DNA of 64,000 nt from Prorocentrum cordatum (Eukaryota; Sar; Dinophyceae; Prorocentrales; Prorocentraceae), in NCBI GenBank assembly GCA_963575745.1, contig CAUYUJ010011558.1, positions 465,780 through 529,779 on the forward strand. Direction: 5' to 3'. The translations under genes and the position numbers were made by a program. This document shows, one piece after another, positions 59,001 to 61,366 of the stretch. A model generated the notes under the pieces. That model saw only the letters and a program-made list of their open reading frames with translations. It was not told where the DNA came from and ran no database searches. Positions within the stretch are counted from its first letter, which is position 1. The number at the start of each line of letters is the position of its first letter.

Positions 59001-61331
59001 CATTCCTGCACATCGGTCAGAAGCGGCAGTGGCCAGAGGAGAGCTGACGGCTATCGAGCTGTTCGGCAACCGCCTAGCAGACAAGCGAGCGAAGGAGGGA
59101 GCCGCCCTCCACGCTCCCTCAGCCGACGACGTCCAGCTCCTGGAAGGCTGCCTGGCCAGGGCACGTGACGCAGCTCGCTTTGCCGCAGAGATCGAGGTCT
59201 ACATCTCGGACTCTGGTATGCGCGACTGCTGGCCGACGGAAGCCCTGGACGACGTCAACCTCCAGCCGTACCTCTACCCGTGGAACCTGACGTGCGAGGA
59301 CGAGGGTTACGGCTTGTTGGACGCCTCCACAGCGCAGCGTGGCAGAGGCTCGGCGGCTGTGACAGCGGCAGCCTTCGCCGCGGCGGCAGTGGCCAGCGCA
59401 GCGGCAACAGGTGCCGCTGCAGGCGCCGCGGGCGGCGCGGCTGGGCCTGTCCGCAAGCGCCCAGCGGCTGCGCAGAGGGCCGGCTCCGCCCCAGCCGCCG
59501 CCATCGCTGCGGTGGCAGGCGAGGCTGGCACTCCACGCGCTGAGGAAGCGAGCGAGGTGTTTGCGAGAGAGGTTCGGCGCAGAGCGGAGGCCAAGTCGTC
59601 CGCAGCGTCCTCTCAGCGCGTCCAGCTGGAGGAGGGACGCCCTTCTCCTGCTCCCGCGGCTGGAACCGAGCCATGGGTAGCGCACGGCCACAACCTGATG
59701 CAGACCAACGTGGTGAGCAAGCCGAACGAGGCCATCCTGGTGTGCACGCGCTGCTTCATGTACTGCCACCAGCCGAGGTACGCGCACAGGGGCCTGGCCA
59801 AGCCGTGTGTTGGTGGTGATCACAGATCAAGCCAAGGGTCGCGAGCTCAGGCCAGGACGGACTTCGGCAAGTTGCGATTGCCAGGCAAGGAAAAGCCGCC
59901 GATCGCGATGCTCAAGACGCTTACTAAAGAGGAGAAGCAGCGCTGGTGGAGGTCGCTCAAGATGGACGACTTCGACGGGCCCATCCCCCAGGCGGACGAG
60001 CTCCTGGCGGCGGCGCGCGCTGACGGCCCTGGCGAGTCGCCAAGGCCTGCGGCAGCGCAGCATACAGCGGGCCGCGCAGCTGGCGTGGCTGGCCCTGCGG
60101 GCGGAGCGGCTGCGGCGTCGGCGAGTGTTTCGGCGTCCTCGGCCGCGGCGGCGGTGCAGCCCGCGGAGCGCGAGGGCGAGCAGGAGCGCTTCGTGCCCGC
60201 CCTGGAGGGCGTCCTCCGCGCGCACGGCTTCGCGTCGGCGGAGGACGCTCGTGCCCGAGGGCGCGAGGCAGCCCAGGCGCGCGGGGAGCGGGACCGCGCG
60301 CGGGCGCTCGGCGCTGCGGCCCCGCGCGCGGCGAGGACGAGAGGCCCGCGCAGGTGAACGCCCCCTCCTCGGACGCCGCGGGGCCCGCCGCCGCCCCGCG
60401 CCGTTCGCGCGGGCGCGCGGCAGCGCCCGTGAATTCGTGGCATGACCACGCGGGTGTTCGCGCCCGCTCGAAGAGTTAAAATGCCCTCACCGTACATACC
60501 GATGCTTCCCTCCCCCCTCCTGGAAGGGGCAGGCGAGGCCGGGATGGGGATCGTCGCTGCCGATATATTCTAAAAGCCTGGACCTAAACGATGTTTTGGC
60601 GATTTCGTGGTCCGTTTTCGTTTCGATTTTGCATTGAAGGTGGATTGACGACAAAACGAGGGAAAACGAAAACAACACGAAAACGAACAACACCGTTCAG
60701 CCCTGGTATCCTACGTTGTCCCCTCGGGGCAGAGGGCCATCGTCGTTTCCGGCTCCGTCTGCGGGCTTACTGCTGCCGCTGCTTCTGGTTGCGGCTTTCC
60801 AGGTCGGAATGCCGATGTTGTACTTGTCCATTACATGCGTTGCGCGCCAGAGTCGCGCTGTCTGCAGCACGGGTGTGCATTCCCGCCCTTTTTGTCTCAC
60901 GCTCCCATACTATGTATACTATGTAACCCCGTTCCCCTGATGATAAAGAGTACCCCCCCCCTGAACCCCATGAGTGGCTATTATCCCCGGGTCAGACAGA
61001 TTAGATTGTGGAGAGGGGCGGCGAGGCCGAGTTTGATTATCGCGGGGGGAAGTTGCGGACTTGATTATCGCGTGGAGAGGGGCGCCCAGGCCTGTAGCAA
61101 GTGCCTGCCGAGCAAGGACGGCACTAAAGGGTGCCGAGCTTGCATGGGCGAATGGTTCGAGATGGTACGCAAGAGAGGTTTCTTGGCCAGGAGCGCCAAG
61201 GACCTCTATTGCGTAGGCCACCTTTAGATGCGAGATTCGAGGACACCAAGAACAGCTGTGTGCCAGGATCTAGTTACACGAGCGCCCAGGGTCATCATCA
61301 TCACCAGCATCATCGTCATCATCAGCATCAG

Positions 61332-61366
<35 letters not shown>

